Shown here one piece after another: positions 55,455-63,946 of a DNA stretch of 64,000 nucleotides. A model generated the notes under the pieces. That model had not been told where the DNA came from, did not search any database, and saw nothing but the letters and a program-made list of their open reading frames with translations. Every line of letters begins with the position of its first letter. The stretch's first letter is position 1. Origin of the DNA: Bacteroidaceae bacterium (GTDB taxonomy: Bacteria; Bacteroidota; Bacteroidia; Bacteroidales; Bacteroidaceae); assembly GCA_017633615.1 (NCBI GenBank), contig JAGBPB010000033.1, positions 59,902 to 123,901 of the forward strand. Reading direction: 5' to 3'. Made by a program: the position numbers and the translations under genes.

Positions 55455-55512
55455 TCTTGATGTTTTAGGTCGCTAATTTAATGCTTTATTCCCGTATGAG
55501 GTGTTTTTTTCA

Positions 55513-55520
55513 TATCTTTG
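55513..55520 (+). promoter_or_regulatory. -7 box of the esterase-galE operon
   Basis: TATCTTTG matches TAnnTTTG. It would give a leader of about 210 nt to the ATG at 55739, containing both 55-bp inverted-repeat units. Confidence 0.5.
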
Positions 55521-55547
55521 GAGTGCTTTAAGCCGTTTTCCGCCAGA

Positions 55548-55602
55548 GTGTCCCACAGCAAATGGCTTCACGGAGCGTATAGGATTGATTCTCGTGGGAC
55601 AC
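55548..55602. repeat. 55-bp inverted-repeat unit, copy 1
   Basis: GTGTCCCAC at the left end and GTGGGACAC at the right end, 55 bp overall, with CAG after the left arm. A second unit of the same size follows 17 bp later. It is REP- or REPIN-like. Confidence 0.7.
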
Positions 55603-55619
55603 GTGGCTGAAATGAAATG

Positions 55620-55674
55620 GTGTCCCACAGTGATATGGGTTTAGAGTTTCCTGAGTGGGATGGTTGTGGGACAC
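55620..55674. repeat. 55-bp inverted-repeat unit, copy 2
   Basis: The same terminal arms and length as copy 1, but a different 35-bp middle. The four 9-bp arms start at 55548, 55594, 55620 and 55666, so the arrangement repeats with a 72-bp period. The rest of the gap (55455-55738) holds the promoter and A-rich sequence. Confidence 0.7.
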
Positions 55675-55738
55675 TTTGGCAAGCACAGCAAGAGAAAAGA
55701 GAAGGCATTAACAAAATGAACGAACATTAGTATATAGT

Positions 55739-56641
55739 ATGAAAAGGATTTCAGTTTTGGCAGCTCTGGCAGCTGCGTTTGTGATTGCGGGCTGCAAGGC
55801 CCAGGTGGCAGAGACTTATACGGACAACCGCACGGTTGAGGATGGCGGCACAGGTCCTTACAAGGCTATAATGGTTACAGAACCCAGCCTTGAGGCGCAC
55901 ACCATTTTCCGTCCTGCTGATTTGAGTGCTTTCAGCAAGAAGAACCCTTTGCCCATTCTGGTTTGGGGTAACGGAGCATGCACCAACTCACCTTGGGAGC
56001 ATCAGAATTTCCTGAGCGAGATTGCATCGCACGGATTCTTTGTGGTAGCCATAGGTTACTGGCCGGCTGAGGGTGCGCGTTACAACGGACCCATGTCAAA
56101 GGCAGAACAGCAGATTGAGGGATTGGATTGGGCTATAGCTCAGAATGCAGATAAGAACAGCCCATATTATGGTAAGCTGGATGTAAAGAACGTTGCTGCA
56201 GCGGGTATGTCTTGCGGCGGATTGCAGACTCTGGTAAACTGTGCTGACGAGAGACTCAAGACTATCATGATCTGCAACAGCGGTTCATTCATCAACCCCG
56301 GAACAGCGGTTCCCAATATGCCGATGCCCAAGAAAGAGGAACTCAAGAACATACACACTCCAGTACTCTATCTGCTGGGCGGAACTGAGGATATTGCGTA
56401 TGAGAACGGTATGGATGATTTCCACCGTATTGACCATGTGCCCGCAGTTGCAGTGAACTATCCCGTAGGTCACGGCGGCACATACGGCCAGCCTCACGGC
56501 GGTGAGTTCTCAGTAGTGGCAACTGCATGGCTCCAGTGGCAGCTCAAGAATGACAAGGAGGCCGGTGCCATGTTCAAGGGTAGCCCCTGCGGTCTGGAGT
56601 CCCGCAAAGACTGGACAATTGAAAAGAAAAACATTGATTAA
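55739..56641 (+). CDS. Exported alpha/beta-hydrolase lipoprotein (esterase-like)
   Basis: A 300-residue lipoprotein (lipobox VIAGC, Cys19). The alpha/beta-hydrolase fold is shown by the oxyanion-side ILVWGNGACTNSPW, nucleophile elbow AAGMSCGGLQ (Ser in GxSxG), LLGGTEDIAYENG for the acid, and GHGGTYGQPHGGEF for the His. It may be an acetyl-xylan or feruloyl-type esterase given the xylan context, but the substrate cannot be told. It is the first gene of an operon with galE (3-bp gap). Confidence 0.7.
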   Translation: MKRISVLAALAAAFVIAGCKAQVAETYTDNRTVEDGGTGPYKAIMVTEPSLEAHTIFRPADLSAFSKKNPLPILVWGNGACTNSPWEHQNFLSEIASHGFFVVAIGYWPAEGARYNGPMSKAEQQIEGLDWAIAQNADKNSPYYGKLDVKNVAAAGMSCGGLQTLVNCADERLKTIMICNSGSFINPGTAVPNMPMPKKEELKNIHTPVLYLLGGTEDIAYENGMDDFHRIDHVPAVAVNYPVGHGGTYGQPHGGEFSVVATAWLQWQLKNDKEAGAMFKGSPCGLESRKDWTIEKKNID

Positions 56642-56644
56642 ATA

Positions 56645-57658
56645 ATGAACATACTTGTAACCGGTGGAGCCGGATTCATAGGCTCCCATACTATTATTGA
56701 ACTTTACAAGGCGGGTCATACCGCCGTAGTAGTTGACAATCTGAGTAACTCCAACCCGGAGAGCCTGAGGCGTGTTTCAAAGATTCTGGGTGGCACGGAG
56801 ATACCTTTCCATAAAGTCGATATACGCGACCGCAAGGGGTTGGACAAGGTGCTGGAGCAGTACAAATTTGACGCTTGCATACACTTTGCCGGACTCAAGG
56901 CCGTGGGCGAATCGGTCTCAATGCCTATTGAGTATTATGAGAATAACATAAGCGGAACGCTGGTACTTGTTCAGGCCATGCGTGATCACGGTGTAAAGAA
57001 CATTATATTCTCATCGAGTGCCACAGTGTATGGCAACCCCGAGATAATACCCATCACAGAGGAGTGCCCAAAGGGTGTCTGCACCAATCCTTACGGCTGG
57101 ACCAAGAGCATGCTGGAGCAGGTGCTTACCGATATGCAGTTTGCCGACAAGGAGTGGAACGTGGTGCTGCTGCGTTACTTCAACCCTATAGGCGCCCATG
57201 AGAGTGGTCTGATAGGTGAAAACCCCAACGGCATACCTAACAACCTGATGCCTTACGTTACGCAGGTTGCGGTTGGAAAGCGCGCTGAATTGGGTGTTTT
57301 TGGTAATGACTACGATACTCCCGACGGTACAGGAGTGCGTGACTATATCCATGTGGTGGATCTGGCCCGCGGACATGTGTGCGCCCTCAAGGCAATTGAG
57401 CGCAAGTGCGGATTGGGACTCTACAACTTGGGAACGGGACACGGTTACTCTGTGCTTGATGTAGTCAAGACATTTGAGAAGGTAAACGGCGTAAAGGTTC
57501 CGTACAGCATCAAGCCCCGCCGTCCGGGTGATATTGCCACCTGCTACAGCGATCCCTCAAAGGCTGAGCGTGAGCTGGGCTGGAAGGCTCAATATGGACT
57601 TGAGGAGATGGTGCGTGACAGCTGGAACTGGCAGCGCCTTAACCCGGAAGGATTCTGA
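56645..57658 (+). CDS. galE: UDP-glucose 4-epimerase
   Basis: A 337-residue short-chain dehydrogenase-type epimerase that interconverts UDP-glucose and UDP-galactose. The NAD motif is TGGAGFIGS, the catalytic YxxxK is in NPYGWTKSMLEQ, and the GalE-specific substrate loop GENPNGIPNNLMPYV is present. The length is canonical. It is followed after 2 bp by a GHMP kinase and then a nucleotidyltransferase, suggesting a linked activated-sugar pathway. Confidence 0.94.
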   Translation: MNILVTGGAGFIGSHTIIELYKAGHTAVVVDNLSNSNPESLRRVSKILGGTEIPFHKVDIRDRKGLDKVLEQYKFDACIHFAGLKAVGESVSMPIEYYENNISGTLVLVQAMRDHGVKNIIFSSSATVYGNPEIIPITEECPKGVCTNPYGWTKSMLEQVLTDMQFADKEWNVVLLRYFNPIGAHESGLIGENPNGIPNNLMPYVTQVAVGKRAELGVFGNDYDTPDGTGVRDYIHVVDLARGHVCALKAIERKCGLGLYNLGTGHGYSVLDVVKTFEKVNGVKVPYSIKPRRPGDIATCYSDPSKAERELGWKAQYGLEEMVRDSWNWQRLNPEGF

Positions 57659-57660
57659 TT

Positions 57661-58833
57661 ATGAGATGCGAGGAGATTTTTGAAGAGACTTACCGCAAGG
57701 CGCCTGAGGATGTGGCGTTTTGTCCGTACAGAATATGCCCGATAGGTGCGCATGTGGACCATCAGCTTGGCCGCATAACCGGCCTTGCAATAGACAAAGG
57801 CATACATTTTGCATACAGCCCCAAGCAGAACGGTGTGATAGAGCTGCAATCTCTGCAGTTTGACAAGCGTGCCCAGTTTCATATCCGTGAGATTGCCGAT
57901 GTCAAACAGAATGACTGGGCCGATTATCTGCGTGGTGTAACCATTGCGCTGGCACAGAAATACACCCTTTCCACCGGACTATGCGGTGTAATAGAGGGAA
58001 CGCTGCCCATAGGCGGTCTGTCATCATCGGCTGCAGTCTGCCTGGTATATCTTTCTGCTCTATGCAGGGTGAACAACATCAGGCTTACTCCGCTTGAGAT
58101 GATCATGATTGCAATGGCATCAGAGAACAATTACGTGGGAGTGAACAGCGGAAAGCTGGACCAGAGCTGTGAGATGTACTCCAGAAAAGACCATCTGCTC
58201 TACCTTGATACCAAGGATGATTCTTATGAACTGATTCCAACCAAACCTACGATGAAACCGTATGAAATTGCAATCTTCTTTAGCGGAGTGGAGCGTACTT
58301 TGGCCGGTAGCAAGTTCAATATGAGGGTCGATGAGTGCCGCAGTGCCGCATATGCTCTGCTGGCTTACGCCGGTATGGAGTATGGAAAGTTCGGTGAGAC
58401 CTATTTCCGCCAGGTGCCGCGTGAGGTTTACGATACCTACAAGGACCGTCTGCCTGATAACTGGCGCAAGCGTGCCGAGCACTGGTACACAGAGCAGGAG
58501 CGTGTGGTTGCCGGAGCCGAGGCTTGGCGCAATGGTGATATTGAGGAGTACGGCCGTCTGAGTTTCCAGTCCGGAAACTCATCAATCTACAACTGGGAGA
58601 CAGGTTCACCGGAGCTCAAGACCCTGTATGATATTATGACACGCACCGACGGTATCTACGGTGGGCGTTTCAGCGGTGCCGGTTTCAAGGGCTGTTGCAT
58701 GGCATTGATTGACCCCGCTTACAGGGAGAGCATTATTGACAAGGTTTCAAAAGAGTATCTCAAGACGTTCCCCGCACTTGAGGGTAAATATATGGCTACT
58801 ATCTGCCATTCGGCTGACGGCTTGCAGTTATGA
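57661..58833 (+). CDS. GHMP kinase, galacturonokinase-like (galactokinase family)
   Basis: A 390-residue sugar kinase of the GHMP family. The ATP-binding motif is LPIGGLSSSAAVCLVYL, and motif 3 is YGGRFSGAGFKGCC. The sugar-site motif reads CPYRICPIGAHVDHQLG instead of the GEHTDY of true galactokinases. By memory this and the C-terminal KRAEHWYTEQERVVAGAEAWRNGD resemble plant galacturonokinase more than GalK. The product would be a sugar 1-phosphate. It overlaps the next gene by ATGA. The substrate could be galactose or galacturonate. Confidence 0.75.
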   Translation: MRCEEIFEETYRKAPEDVAFCPYRICPIGAHVDHQLGRITGLAIDKGIHFAYSPKQNGVIELQSLQFDKRAQFHIREIADVKQNDWADYLRGVTIALAQKYTLSTGLCGVIEGTLPIGGLSSSAAVCLVYLSALCRVNNIRLTPLEMIMIAMASENNYVGVNSGKLDQSCEMYSRKDHLLYLDTKDDSYELIPTKPTMKPYEIAIFFSGVERTLAGSKFNMRVDECRSAAYALLAYAGMEYGKFGETYFRQVPREVYDTYKDRLPDNWRKRAEHWYTEQERVVAGAEAWRNGDIEEYGRLSFQSGNSSIYNWETGSPELKTLYDIMTRTDGIYGGRFSGAGFKGCCMALIDPAYRESIIDKVSKEYLKTFPALEGKYMATICHSADGLQL

Positions 58834-59567
58834 AGTGTCTGATACTTGCTGCGGGTTATGCAACCAGGTTGTATCCGCTTACCGAGAACTTCCCAAAACC
58901 ACTGCTTAAGGTAGGTGAAAAGACCATTCTGGACTGGCTCATTGATGATATTGAGGGAGCTGGATTGGTCGATGAATACGTGGTTATTTCAAATCACAAG
59001 TTTGCTCACCACTTTACTGAGTGGGCACAGGGCAAGAGCGTAAAGATAACCGTTGTGGATGACGGAACCAGCACTAATGAGACCCGTCTGGGCGCTGTCC
59101 GTGACATCCAGTTTGCCATAGACAAACTTGGTCTGGACGATGACATGCTGGTGATAGCAGGTGATAACGTGCTTGATTTCAGCCTGCAGAAGTTTGTGCG
59201 TTATGCGCATGGCAAGCAGACATCATGCATCATGCGCTACTATGAGGCTGACTCCAAGCGTCTTACCAAATGCGGAGTTGTTGAGGTGGCAGCCGATGAC
59301 AAGATTATCGGTATGGAAGAGAAGCCGGCTGAGCCCAAGTCCAACTGGTGCTGTCCGCCGTTCTACTTCTACACCAAGGCCGATGCCCGTCTGGTTCCCG
59401 CAGGTATTGCCGCCGGATGTGGCACTGATGCTCCTGGCAGTTACATTGCCTGGCTTTGCACACAGACTCCCGTTTATGCAATGGAGATGCCTGGCAGGCG
59501 GTATGACATAGGAAACCTGGAGTCATATCATAAGGTTTGTGAAGAGTATAAGGGTATTACGGAATAA
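58830..59567 (+). CDS. Sugar-1-phosphate nucleotidyltransferase
   Basis: A 245-residue nucleotidyltransferase of the glucose-1-phosphate thymidylyl/uridylyltransferase type. The signature LILAAGYATRLYPLTENFPKPLLKV contains the GxGTRL-like loop (here GYATRL) and the PKPLL lysine. GDNVLDF carries a metal-binding Asp. It overlaps the kinase gene by 4 bp, so it probably converts the kinase product to an NDP-sugar. It is shorter than typical GalU. The nucleotide and sugar preference are unknown. Confidence 0.8.
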   Translation: MKCLILAAGYATRLYPLTENFPKPLLKVGEKTILDWLIDDIEGAGLVDEYVVISNHKFAHHFTEWAQGKSVKITVVDDGTSTNETRLGAVRDIQFAIDKLGLDDDMLVIAGDNVLDFSLQKFVRYAHGKQTSCIMRYYEADSKRLTKCGVVEVAADDKIIGMEEKPAEPKSNWCCPPFYFYTKADARLVPAGIAAGCGTDAPGSYIAWLCTQTPVYAMEMPGRRYDIGNLESYHKVCEEYKGITE

Positions 59568-59587
59568 AGGGTTTACGGATTCACGGA

Positions 59588-60529
59588 ATGAAACTTAATA
59601 CACCTGTTGAGATAAAGCCGCTGGAAAAGAGGCTCACATATAAGGACAGCATCCTGTTTGTGGGTTCCTGTTTTGCCGATGAGATAGGCCGTCGCTGTGC
59701 GGAGCGGTATTTTGACGTGCAGGTGAATCCGTTTGGCGTACTGTTCAACCCGTGTTCCGTGGCAGATTGCCTGGGGCTGCTTGAGGGTTACGGGATAAAT
59801 GCCCAGGGGTGCAGTTTCATACCTGAGGATGTGATTGAAACCGGCGGTGGATTCTGCTCTTTTCATCATCACGGCAGCATGGCTCGTCCTACCGTTCAGG
59901 AGTTCCTGGATAATGCCAATAAGGTTCTTGCGGATGCATCGGAGTTCTATTACCGCGAGGGATGGGTGGTTGTTACATTAGGCACTGCATTTATCTACAC
60001 AGACAAGGAATCAGGGATGGTGGTGTCAAACTGCCATAAACTGCCGGCCGACCGTTTTGAGCGCACTATGATTGACGCCGATCAGGTGTATGATGCGTTG
60101 AGTCAGTATGTGGCAGCACGCCCCGGCAGGCAGTGGATTTTCACGGTGAGTCCTGTGCGCCATCTTGCGGATGGTCTGCATGCCAACACTCTTAGCAAAG
60201 CCACACTGCATCTGGGTATAGAGAAGCTGGTGAACCGTTATCCCAATGCACACTATTTCCCGGCATATGAGATACTGATGGATGAACTCCGTGACTATCG
60301 TTTCTATGCCGATGATATGATGCACCCGTCGGCCCAGGCTGCCGATTACATATTTGAACGTTTTATGGATTTTGCGCTTGCTGATGCTGACCGTCCTCTT
60401 CTGGCTGAGGCGGAGAGGGTCCGCTCCATGATGCAGCACAAGATTCTCAATCCGGGTACACCCCAATCCGCAAAGTTCGAGGCCCAGCGTCAGGCTGCAC
60501 TTGAGAACCTTCTCTCAAAGATTCGCTAA
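59588..60529 (+). CDS. GSCFA domain protein
   Basis: A 313-residue protein with the name-giving motif FVGSCFADEIG near the N-terminus and a C-terminal DDMMHPSAQAADYIFERF. The GSCFA family is related to SGNH/GDSL hydrolases, with Ser in GSC and His in DxxHPS as likely catalytic residues. No signal peptide is seen. It starts 20 bp after the nucleotidyltransferase and ends the operon. The substrate is unknown. Confidence 0.85.
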   Translation: MKLNTPVEIKPLEKRLTYKDSILFVGSCFADEIGRRCAERYFDVQVNPFGVLFNPCSVADCLGLLEGYGINAQGCSFIPEDVIETGGGFCSFHHHGSMARPTVQEFLDNANKVLADASEFYYREGWVVVTLGTAFIYTDKESGMVVSNCHKLPADRFERTMIDADQVYDALSQYVAARPGRQWIFTVSPVRHLADGLHANTLSKATLHLGIEKLVNRYPNAHYFPAYEILMDELRDYRFYADDMMHPSAQAADYIFERFMDFALADADRPLLAEAERVRSMMQHKILNPGTPQSAKFEAQRQAALENLLSKIR

Positions 60530-60534
60530 AAAAG

Positions 60535-60561
60535 TACAATTGTGGACAGACCCCAATTGTA
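60535..60561. repeat. Hairpin related to the REP-like element at 8715
   Basis: TACAATTG and CAATTGTA arms enclose GTGGACAGACCCC, a two-base variant of the GGGGACAGTCCCC core. It lies between the convergent GSCFA and HAD genes (60529 and 60562) and could end transcription in both directions. Confidence 0.55.
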
Positions 60562-61212
60562 TCATTTCTCCAAGACTTTCAGAATTTGATCTGCTGTGTC
60601 CACGATGTAATCGGCGGCGGTGAGTTGTTGGCGGGGACGGAAACCCCAACTTACAGCTATTATGGGGATGCCTGCGTTGCGGGCGGTCTGGATGTCGGTC
60701 CCTGAATCTCCTACCATTATGGTGTGTGCGCAGTCCGTTCCGGCCTTGCGCATGATGTATTCCACAAGAGCGGCATCGGGTTTGAGAGGGTAGTCAGGGC
60801 TGTTGCCCATCACTGCCACGAAATCTATGTCGGGAAAGAACTTTGCTATCAGTTTATCTGCGCCGGCCTGTATTTTGTTTGATGCTACTGCAAGTTTGTA
60901 TCCGTCGTTGAAAAGGGAGGAAATGAGATCCGGTATTCCGGGATAGGGTTTTGTGTAATTATCTATGTGACCTGCATAGTATTCAAGGAATGAGGCAAGC
61001 GTGTTGTCTACAAATTCTGCATCGGCGGCTTTATCGGCCGGAAGCGTACGCTCTATCAGTTTGCGCATTCCGTTGCCAACCATGAGCTGATACTCATCCA
61101 AATCATGCTGTGACAGGCCCAGAGCCTCAAGAGTATGGTTCGCTGCGTTACCCAGATCCGCAATGGTGTTGAGCAGCGTTCCGTCCAAATCAAATATAAT
61201 CAATCTTTCCAT
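60562..61212 (-). CDS. HAD-family hydrolase (phosphoglycolate phosphatase-like)
   Basis: A 216-residue HAD phosphatase. Motif I DLDGTLLNT, motif II VASNK, motif III region KPDAALVEYIMRK and motif IV VGDSGTDIQTARNAG are all in order. The helical cap between residues about 20 and 85 fits the Gph-type subfamily. It may remove phosphoglycolate or other small phosphates. It is convergent with the GSCFA gene and divergent from GH9. Confidence 0.88.
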   Translation of the reverse strand: MERLIIFDLDGTLLNTIADLGNAANHTLEALGLSQHDLDEYQLMVGNGMRKLIERTLPADKAADAEFVDNTLASFLEYYAGHIDNYTKPYPGIPDLISSLFNDGYKLAVASNKIQAGADKLIAKFFPDIDFVAVMGNSPDYPLKPDAALVEYIMRKAGTDCAHTIMVGDSGTDIQTARNAGIPIIAVSWGFRPRQQLTAADYIVDTADQILKVLEK

Positions 61213-61287
61213 ATCGGCTGCGAAGTTAATTGAAAAAAATGTCTATATTAGCGGCCAAGAAGTCAATAATTTACTAACCATTGCCCT

Positions 61288-63867
61288 ATGAAACGATCCT
61301 TTGTGTTTATCGGATTGGCAGCATTGGCTTTTGCTGCATGTAACAAAGCCCCTCAAGAGGCGGCTGACCTTAAACTTAATGACCTGGGGTATTTTGAAAC
61401 AAGAGGTGTAAACGTGCTTGTGTTCAGCAATACTTTCTCAGGCGGATTCAATGACGAGAAAAATTCAGGAATAGAGATTATCCATCACGGCGTGCGTACA
61501 GTGCAGGGAGGTGCCGTGCGCCTGTCAAAGACTCCTGAACAGTGGGATCTGGTGCCCGCTTCACCATCACGTACAGTTGACACGGTGAACAACTCCATTG
61601 AGGTGACGATGCGTTACAACGACTACAATTTTGATTCGCGTGTTGTCGTTACTGCCCTTGGTAAGGCGGTGGAGATAGCCGTTTATCTGGATGAGCCCGT
61701 TCCGGAGGCGCTGGCCGGCGATGCGGGATTCAATCTGGAGTTCCTGCCCTCACAGTATTGGGGTAAGACCTATGTCATGGATGGCCGGCCCAACAGGTTC
61801 CCGCGTTATGCAGTGAGCAACACTACGGTTCGTCCCAACAGCGAGAAACCACGTCAATTCAAGGGTTTCCGTACGTATGATGACCGCGGTACCGATATGT
61901 TTGTTGATCCGCTTCCGCTGGAAACAGGTCATGACATAGTGATTGCCCCCGATGCTCCCGAGCGTTTGATAAAGATCAGTTCCGATGACGCTCTTCTGGA
62001 GCTCTATGACGGCCGTATGCTGGCGCAGAACGGATGGTTCGTGCTCCGCTCAGTGCTGCCTGCAGGCAAGACAGGCAAGGTGATAACCTGGGTGGTTGAG
62101 CCCAACTCTGTTCCGGGATGGATCCGTGAGCCTAACATTGGATTCTCACAGGTGGGATATGTTCCTTCACAGCCCAAGGAGGCGGTTATCGAGCTTGACA
62201 AGAATGACAAGCCGCTGGCCAAGGCATCAATTTACAAAATTGAGAGTGACGGCACTGAGAAGCTGGCTTATACAGGCAAGACCGATGTGTGGGGCGAGTA
62301 TTACAAGTACAACTATGTTAAGTTTGATTTCAGCGATGTAAAAGAGCCGGGTGTATATTATATAAAATACGGTGAAAATAAGACCGGTAACTTTATCATA
62401 GACCAGTCCGTCTATAACTGGATTACCGATGCCACCAGTGATGTATGGATTCCTATTCACATGAACCACATGACCGTGAATGAGGCGTATCGTATATGGC
62501 ATGGTGAGCCTTTCAAGGAGGGTTATCTGCAGGCTCCGCAGAGTGACCACTTTGACCTGCACTCACAGGGTGCCCAGACCAACACCAAGTATAAGCCATA
62601 TGAGCTGATTCCCGGCCTGAATGTGGGCGGATACTTTGATGCTGGTGACTTTGATATTGAGACCGGATCAAACATCAATGTTGTCCAGAGTCTGGTGTCA
62701 GCATGGGAGCTGTTCCATCCTACGCGTGACGAGACATTTGTAAGTGAGGAGCAGCGTTACGTGGACCTGCACCGTCCGGACGGCAAGCCCGATATCCTGC
62801 AGTACATTGAGCACGGTGTCCTGAACCTGCTGGCGCAGGCTGAGAACATAGGATTCATGTCACAGACTCTGTCAAACTCAGTTCTTGACAATTACCATCA
62901 CCTGGGTGATGCTGCCGCCATTACTGATGGTCTGCACTATGACCCAAGCCTGCCTAAGTACGTGAAATCTGCCGACGGCAAGCGCAGCGGTACACCTGAT
63001 GACATGTGGGCTTTCACCAACCGTAACCTCAACAATGATATGAATGCGGCTACTATGTTTGCGGCCGCCAGTCATGTTCTGAAAGGCTACAATGATGATT
63101 TGGCTGAACGTTGTCTTAAACAGTCCAAGCGTCTTCAGGCAGAGGCTACACAGCTGATGAACCAACGTGGTGCAGGAATGCGCGGCCGTATGGGTGGTCA
63201 GAACAATCAGGTTGCACAGAACATGAATATGCGTGGCGGTGGCGGGAATATGGCCACAAATCTGCAACTGTACGTAGCTACAGGCGATAAATCATATCTG
63301 GAGCAGTTTGAGCAGCAGATCTGGCCGGCTCTTGAACGTAACGTGAACAATACTATCCGTACAGCAATGGACGCCATACCTTATATGGATGCTTCTTACA
63401 AGGAAAAACTGCGTCCGTATGCAGAGAAGTATAAAGAGTATCTGGACAATTTTGGAAAGAACAATCCTTACGGTGTGCCTATAGGTGAGGGTAACTGGGC
63501 CGGCAGCGGTGCTGTAGTTACATTTGGTACTACCGCATGCTTTGCAAGCCTTTATTTCCCGGACATCATTGACAAGAGTTACGCATATAAGGCTGCAGGG
63601 TTCATGTTCGGCTGCCATCCGTATCACAACTACTCACTTGTGGCCGCAGTTGGTGCAGCACGTCCCAAGCAGGTGTTCTATGGCAATAACCGTGCTGATT
63701 TCTCATTCATTCCGGGTAACGTGGCTCCCGGCTTGCTGTTCCGCCATCCTGATCACTTTGAGAACTTTGATGACTGGCCATTCCTATGGGGACAGAATGA
63801 GGGTACCATTGCCGGTAACTGTAATTACCTGATATTCAGCGAGGCCTTCAAGCAAGTAGCAAAGTAA
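61288..63867 (+). CDS. GH9 endoglucanase-type lipoprotein
   Basis: An 859-residue lipoprotein (lipobox FAAC, Cys18). A long N-terminal beta region (about 25-270) precedes the Ig-like CelD-N domain (NIGFSQVGYVPSQPKEAVIEL to KTGNFIIDQS, about 275-370). The (alpha/alpha)6 GH9 domain has the catalytic Asp motif GGYFDAGDFDIE and, near the end, FMFGCHPYHNYSLVAAVG and WGQNEGTIAGNCNYLIF with the acid Glu. A Gly/Met/Asn-rich insert occupies residues about 624-656. The substrate may be beta-glucan, xyloglucan or glucomannan. Confidence 0.88.
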   Translation: MKRSFVFIGLAALAFAACNKAPQEAADLKLNDLGYFETRGVNVLVFSNTFSGGFNDEKNSGIEIIHHGVRTVQGGAVRLSKTPEQWDLVPASPSRTVDTVNNSIEVTMRYNDYNFDSRVVVTALGKAVEIAVYLDEPVPEALAGDAGFNLEFLPSQYWGKTYVMDGRPNRFPRYAVSNTTVRPNSEKPRQFKGFRTYDDRGTDMFVDPLPLETGHDIVIAPDAPERLIKISSDDALLELYDGRMLAQNGWFVLRSVLPAGKTGKVITWVVEPNSVPGWIREPNIGFSQVGYVPSQPKEAVIELDKNDKPLAKASIYKIESDGTEKLAYTGKTDVWGEYYKYNYVKFDFSDVKEPGVYYIKYGENKTGNFIIDQSVYNWITDATSDVWIPIHMNHMTVNEAYRIWHGEPFKEGYLQAPQSDHFDLHSQGAQTNTKYKPYELIPGLNVGGYFDAGDFDIETGSNINVVQSLVSAWELFHPTRDETFVSEEQRYVDLHRPDGKPDILQYIEHGVLNLLAQAENIGFMSQTLSNSVLDNYHHLGDAAAITDGLHYDPSLPKYVKSADGKRSGTPDDMWAFTNRNLNNDMNAATMFAAASHVLKGYNDDLAERCLKQSKRLQAEATQLMNQRGAGMRGRMGGQNNQVAQNMNMRGGGGNMATNLQLYVATGDKSYLEQFEQQIWPALERNVNNTIRTAMDAIPYMDASYKEKLRPYAEKYKEYLDNFGKNNPYGVPIGEGNWAGSGAVVTFGTTACFASLYFPDIIDKSYAYKAAGFMFGCHPYHNYSLVAAVGAARPKQVFYGNNRADFSFIPGNVAPGLLFRHPDHFENFDDWPFLWGQNEGTIAGNCNYLIFSEAFKQVAK

Positions 63868-63911
63868 TAATATAGAAAGCGAAATAAAAGAAGGTACCTA
63901 TCTGGCACCAT

Positions 63912-63945
63912 AAAATAAGAGACGCAGTTTTGCGTCTCTTATTTT
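63912..63945. terminator. Bidirectional hairpin between GH9 and tRNA-Phe
   Basis: A perfect 15-bp stem (AAAATAAGAGACGCA at 63912-63926 with its complement at 63931-63945) has loop gttt. A/T-rich arms give a T-run on both strands. Beyond one mismatch the pairing continues with TGGCACCA (63903-63910) and TGGTGCCA (63947-63954), the latter inside the tRNA gene. Confidence 0.8.
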
Positions 63946-63946
63946 G

